Of a stretch of DNA of 64,000 bases, positions 60,201 through 64,000 are shown one piece after another. The DNA comes from Anadara kagoshimensis (lineage: Eukaryota > Mollusca > Bivalvia > Arcoida > Arcidae), in the NCBI GenBank assembly GCA_021292105.1, contig CM037874.1, positions 13,932,615 to 13,996,614 on the forward strand, given 5' to 3'. The position numbers were made by a program, and so were the translations under genes. Every line of letters starts with the position of its first letter. Position 1 is the first letter of the stretch. The notes under the pieces were generated by a model. It ran no database searches. It was not told the DNA's origin and worked only from the letters and a program-made list of their open reading frames with translations.

Positions 60201-63200
60201 GATGGTGAAGGAAAATTGATTGCCACAAGGATCTGTCCCAAATGGGATTTGAACCCGTACTTACTGTGAACCTAAAAAATCAGTGGCATATCCGTCACAA
60301 CTAAAACAAAGAAAGAAACGGAAGCAAACAGTATATTCCGTACTTACCTCCAACCGAAAGACATAACACATAGCACAACCCAGGAGATAAGTACATTGAT
60401 GAGGGCAACGGGAAAGGAAAATATAAACCAGGTCAGAAATGTTATCCCGGATTTACCGCCAGCAAGTCTGTCAAAAATAAAATAATACAATAAAGATATA
60501 AAGGGTATTGATGATATGAATATAGGAAAACAACATTGACCTGTCCGCTTGACCTTTCTTTTAAATATTTAAATGGACGGTGAATTTAAATAATAGGAGT
60601 TGAATTGAATAATGGTGTTTAACGTCCCAGTCAAGAATATTCCACTGATATAAAGACGTCGCCAGCTTTAGACGAAGATGCAGAAACTGTACGTTGCTCT
60701 GATGGTAAAAATATAAAGAAATAAAAGTTGCTTTTATTCTTATTTTATTTACATGGTGCACTACCTTGTTACATAGTGGTACAACTTATTTAATCGCCAG
60801 TTTTCAATCAAATTATCCATAACATCTTTAAATTTAATAGTGATGCCATACTTAAGAAAAATGGCCAACTAACTTAATGATGCAATTATGATATTTGTAA
60901 CAAAAATTCTAATATCAAACACATTAAAACCAACGATGCCAATTTTGATTTCGTCTATTTTCAAGATCACCGTCACCAAAATTAAAAAATAGCTACAATT
61001 TGTAACAAATATTCTATATATCATATTAACTTGCCAGTCTTCAAAGTTTTTCACTTTGTTTTGGGATTTCGATTTAAACCCAGACGGGTATATTTGTGTG
61101 TAATTACTTACATATCAGCCTGTCCTTTCATGACCAGGTTCGGTCCTGTACCCGTCAGTGTACCGACCCCACCACAGTTTGCTGCGTAACAGATACATAA
61201 ACACACAGCTTTACAGAGTCTCTGATCCTCGGCATTTAGTGTTTTAAAGTCAATATGATCATCCACTATCTTCGATTTTTGAGTTATTGGTTTTCTAAAA
61301 CACAAATAAAAATGTATTTAGCTGTCACAAACGCCGCTCATATACTATAAAATTAGCAAACACCTTGACTAAAAATAACATCAACTCTATGTGTCCGTTT
61401 TCTAATAAAGAAAAAATATGTTGACAAAATGCAAACCACAATCTAGAAACTAGAAGTTGACAATGTTTGCATGGTCAAATGATCCAGCCGTTCCATTTGT
61501 ATAAGAGGAAAACATTGAACGCAATGTAGGTTGATGTCAGATTTGTGGTGTTAAGGAGTGTAGTGCATTGATGGTGTTTTACGCCTAATTTATACAGAAG
61601 CGGTCAGTTTTTGGGTGATGGGAAAAACTAGAATACCCGAGAAAAACAACTGACCTTCGGCAAACAAACTGACAATTTTGTCACACCAGGAACCGCCCCG
61701 AGTTGGATCGGACCCAGACCGTTGGGAGATTTTATGAACCGTAAACCGACACATAATGCCACTCGGCCATCGAAGTCCCCTGGAAGTGGAGAGTTTTAAA
61801 AAAATCATGGACCAAGGTTATCAACTTACAATGTAAGTACAAGAGTGAGTGAGTAATGGTGTTTAACGTCCCAGTCAAGAATATTTCACTTATATCGAGA
61901 CGTTGCCAGCTATAGGCAAAGATGCAGAAATTTTGCCTGTGCGTTGCGCTGATGGCATTATACAGCAGGGTTCTTTAGCGTGCCAAGCCCACAGTGACAC
62001 GGGGCCTCGTTCCCATCCGAAAGAACCGTGACTTTCATTTCGTAATGCCGAGTGCTTGGCGAAAGAACAGTCACTACCCACTTTCAAGTCTTGGGTCAGA
62101 CCCGGTCGGGGATCGAACCCACAACCTCCCACTTACGGAGCGAGCGCTCTATCAACTGAGCTACCGCAGTGGTTTGTAAGTAAAAGAGGTGATGACTGAA
62201 AACTATATGACGCCATTTCAATTTTGGTGTATGGTGCGTCAAGTTTGACCTGACTAATTGACTTTTGATTTGAATAATAGATTAGGCTTATATACTGTGT
62301 GATTTAGGTATGACAGCATGTTTCATTACTGTTAACACTCAGTAACCCAATATTACTATCGTCTAAGCTTGTATATTAATTTTATACATGTATAGCCCCT
62401 AAATTACACGATGGGTATGTCTGTTTGAATATTCAAATTAAAGGTCAAACGACCAGGTCAAACTTGACGCACTATACCTACTTTTCGTTCATAACATCAA
62501 CTTACTTCTGTTGTTTGTTGTGGCCGTTGTTCAGTTCAACACAGTTATCGTTGTCCTGTATTATCTTAACTTCGGGCGTTTTATCTAAAATTAAAAAAAT
62601 GATTGAAAAATACTATCTTTCACAAAATTACTTCTTTTGAGAAATATTTCTTAGGGCAACTTTGTAAACAGGCATGAACTGCAATTTTTCAATACTTGCT
62701 CACAACAGAATTGTGCTGGTTGCTGTTAAAACAAAACTGACATAATATGTAATTGCATTGCCCCATGGGATCAAAGTTAGAAATCGATTAGTTGATGTGT
62801 TGATTGTATGAGGTTTTAAGTCCCAGTCAAGAACATTGCACTTATACCGAGACTCACCAGGTATAGGTGAATTTGCATTTGGCCTTTGAAATGCGCCTGG
62901 GACAATGAACAAGAAAGGCTTACAAGCACGTCACGCCTAACGAGAACAGGGCCTTGTTTTATTTGGTCTTTTCCGAAGGACCACCTTTGAGAATGGAATT
63001 GTTGAAAACAATAATGCGTGCTACATTAAAAATACAAATTGGTGTGTAAAAATAAATGATGGTCCATAATATATGCTATATTAAGATGGAGTACAGTTGA
63101 GTAATTATGATTCACGTGTAAATCAGAATTCTTCTACTTATAACAAGGCGGTCAGTTATGGAAAAATGAAATAAACCGGAGGGCCAGGAGAAAACTACCG

Positions 63201-63842
63201 AACGCTAAACGAAATGACAAACATTATTACAATAAAATCTGCCAAGTGGTATTCGAATCCAGGCTAAGCTGTGGGAGGCACGGTGACCCGTAAGCGCCGC
63301 TTTAGAACGTCCTGGCTAATCAAGAATTAAGAAAGACGGCTGATGTTGTTATTATCAAACATTTCAGCGCTAGTGTTTACAAATAAAGTTCCGTAAGGTA
63401 AATGGACCCTTAGAACAATCGTACAAACCTATTGTAATGCAGAAAATAGATTTCGAATGCAATAAATACATGTTACAGTTACAAAAACATGACTTTGTTG
63501 TTGTTTGTTGTTTTTCACAATTTGTTCACAACTATTGAGGTAATTTCAAATTGATAAATCTTTTATAACCCACTGTTTGGGCTTCAAAAATATAACAAAA
63601 ATTGAAAATCTCAAATGTTTACCTAAGGACCCTTTTAGCATATAGATGGTCAAATACATGTAATCATACCTGTTTCAGGATTGTCGTCTTCAGTTTGAAC
63701 ACTAGTCAATTCTTTCAGTTCTTTTGTTTTGAAAAGTTGGACTAAGACAGCTTGAGCTATTGGTATCATCATGGATGTAGTGGCCGTGTTACTGACCCAC
63801 ATAGACAGAAATGACGTGGTCAACATGAAACCTAACATTAAC
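54281..63842 (-). CDS. SLC13-family Na+/carboxylate cotransporter, paralog B (5' end beyond window)
   Basis: Eleven minus-strand exons: 63842-63670, 62584-62506, 61294-61112, 60467-60348, 59295-59212, 58461-58357, 57995-57916, 57168-57059, 56214-56053, 55335-55198, 54415-54281. Intron phases match paralog A exactly. They encode the last 455 residues; two or more upstream exons lie past the right edge. Both Ser-Asn-Thr signatures are intact: [15 protein letters not shown] and [15 protein letters not shown]. Other hallmarks are [31 protein letters not shown] and [18 protein letters not shown]. This is the expected equipment for Na+-coupled dicarboxylate uptake at the plasma membrane. The last exon is 14 codons shorter than in A. 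TTTATT at 53984-53989 could be its AATAAA. Introns are rich in SINEs and R1 fragments. Confidence 0.93.
54486..54700 (+). repeat. Repeat fragment of the AAAGGGCCATAACTTC type
   Basis: It contains AAAGGGCCATAACTTCAAG and CTAGACGGACGGAAGGCAGG followed by TATCCCCCAC. The layout (a coding-free element ending in GACGGACGG-like text) resembles the end of the 13670-15095 element, and I take it as a fragment of a related mobile element in the last intron of SLC13-B. Confidence 0.5.
55440..55562 (-). mobile_element. Decayed R1 tail in SLC13-B intron
   Basis: Reverse-oriented tip and CTGAACTTCCACCATGG text. Two other scraps of the family lie at 55020-55090 and 55870-55960. Confidence 0.5.
56610..57020 (-). 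mobile_element. Retroelement R1 copy beside SLC13-B exon 57059
   Basis: Reverse copy with the tip, the tail (GTGAACTTCCACCAGAGAAG) and the start of the RT-linked coding part (AGCCTAGGCTTGCAATATCC). It ends about 40 bp from the donor of the SLC13-B exon at 57059, in the intron. The plus-strand frames here are shadows. Confidence 0.7.
57390..57560 (-). repeat. Truncated SINE, reverse
   Basis: It has the complementary tail (AATATTTTACTTATATCGAG) and body (GCTGATGGCAGTATATAGCA) of the SINE family, ending with ACTGCAGTGGTTTC, the reverse of the head start; the central part, including the B box, is deleted. Confidence 0.7.
59470..59985. mobile_element. Two R1 copies, reverse then forward, in SLC13-B
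   Basis: The reverse copy at 59470-59870 is long, from the tip ACTTATCCATGTCCGAATC through the RT-linked end. A forward tail scrap (GCTAGCTAGACAGGAGGTGC) lies at 59880-59985. They are arranged so that their 5' sides meet. Confidence 0.7.
60190..60310 (-). repeat. tRNA-like repeat, reverse
   Basis: The text GGGATTTGAACCCGTACTTA holds a reverse B box. Just upstream, GACGTTGAGTAATAGCGTT occurs twice in tandem (about 60133-60172). It is a SINE relic in the SLC13-B intron. Confidence 0.45.
60600..60720 (-). repeat. SINE tail, reverse
   Basis: Complementary 3' end only: TAATGGTGTTTAACGTCCCA, then AAGACGTCGCCAGC and GCTCTGATGG. The head is missing. Confidence 0.7.
61565..61790 (-). repeat. Second-type SINE-like repeat, reverse
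   Basis: It includes CAACTGACCTTCGGCAAACA, a reverse B-box-like region near GGATCGGACCC, and CACTCGGCCATCGAAG. A related, more decayed copy is at 63100-63330, and forward fragments are at 17455 and 22720. The minus-strand frame here is not coding. Confidence 0.5.
61844..62172 (-). repeat. Full-length tRNA-derived SINE, reverse
   Basis: In reverse it starts TAATGGTGTTTAACGTCCCA and ends with the complement of the head: GGGATCGAACCCACAACC (B box) and CTGAGCTACCGCAGTGG (A box). It is the best reverse copy and lies in an SLC13-B intron. A truncated relative is at 62800-62990. Confidence 0.85.
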
Positions 63843-63899
63843 CTATACAGCAATAAAATAATGGGTGGATTAAATACTTTACTCACTGAAGCTTTTTTT

Positions 63900-63998
63900 G
63901 AAAATTGAGTTGAGTAGAGTAATGGTTGACTTTCGACGTCTCGATATAAGTGAAATATTCTTGGCTGGGACGTTAAACACCATTAGTCAACTCAACTT
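63900..63998. repeat. Two opposed SINE 3' ends at right edge
   Basis: AGTTGAGTAGAGTAATGG, the reverse of a SINE 3' terminus, is followed by TATAAGTGAAATATTCTTGG and GGGACGTTAAACACCATTAG in the forward sense. A very short reverse end thus abuts a forward tail, forming an inverted repeat around the pair TAGTCAACTCAACT / AGTTGAGTAGAG. Confidence 0.6.
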
Positions 63999-64000
63999 AT

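Overview
This window is eukaryotic, and its genes and repeats point to an invertebrate animal, most likely a bivalve mollusc. Genes are split into short exons with GT-AG introns. The sequence is AT-rich and crowded with tRNA-derived SINEs, inverted-repeat elements and decayed retroelement tails. The bivalve assignment is my inference from the repeat style and from RAD51D, TRIAP1 and SLC13 homologues; no database search was possible.

Layout, left to right. (1) 1-2.7 kb: microsatellites, one convincing 51-nt minus-strand exon (660-710) of an unidentified gene running off the left edge, and two tRNA-like SINE heads. (2) 2779-4534 (+): a two-exon TRIAP1/Mdm35-like twin CX9C protein. (3) 4.6-9.0 kb: no gene, only repeats and a LINE reverse-transcriptase relic. 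(4) 9081-12113 (+): a four-exon secreted, propeller-like protein with two GC-AG introns. (5) 12723-24555 (-): a complete nine-exon RAD51D recombinase paralog. Its introns hold a 1.4-kb repeat element with 145-bp internal repeats, a 3.1-kb element with terminal inverted repeats, and a minisatellite. (6) 27011-38463 (+): an SLC13-type Na+/carboxylate cotransporter, complete except for its first exon. (7) 38.96-50.05 kb: a perfect-looking 2.8-kb tandem duplication carrying two copies of a small secreted cationic peptide gene on the minus strand, with a third, diverged paralog at 49664-49894. A reverse-transcriptase relic, a mariner relic and SINEs lie between them. (8) 54281-63842 (-): a second SLC13 gene, facing the first tail-to-tail and continuing past the right edge.

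The two SLC13 genes share intron positions and phases, so they arose by an inverted duplication, and the peptide family expanded between their 3' ends. The left (A) SLC13 copy has lost the signature Ser-Asn-Thr triplet at its first cation/substrate site, while the right (B) copy keeps both. RAD51D (homologous recombination) and TRIAP1 (mitochondrial lipid transfer and apoptosis) are housekeeping neighbours with no evident functional link to the transporters.

Most candidates for something undescribed are: the Cys-free secreted peptide family, whose three stop codons all lie inside an AATAAA hexamer and whose promoters share a CCAATCGCGTTAT element; the GNI-bearing SLC13 paralog; the doubled fold-back unit with CRE palindromes just upstream of an SLC13 splice acceptor; and the gene with two GC-AG introns.
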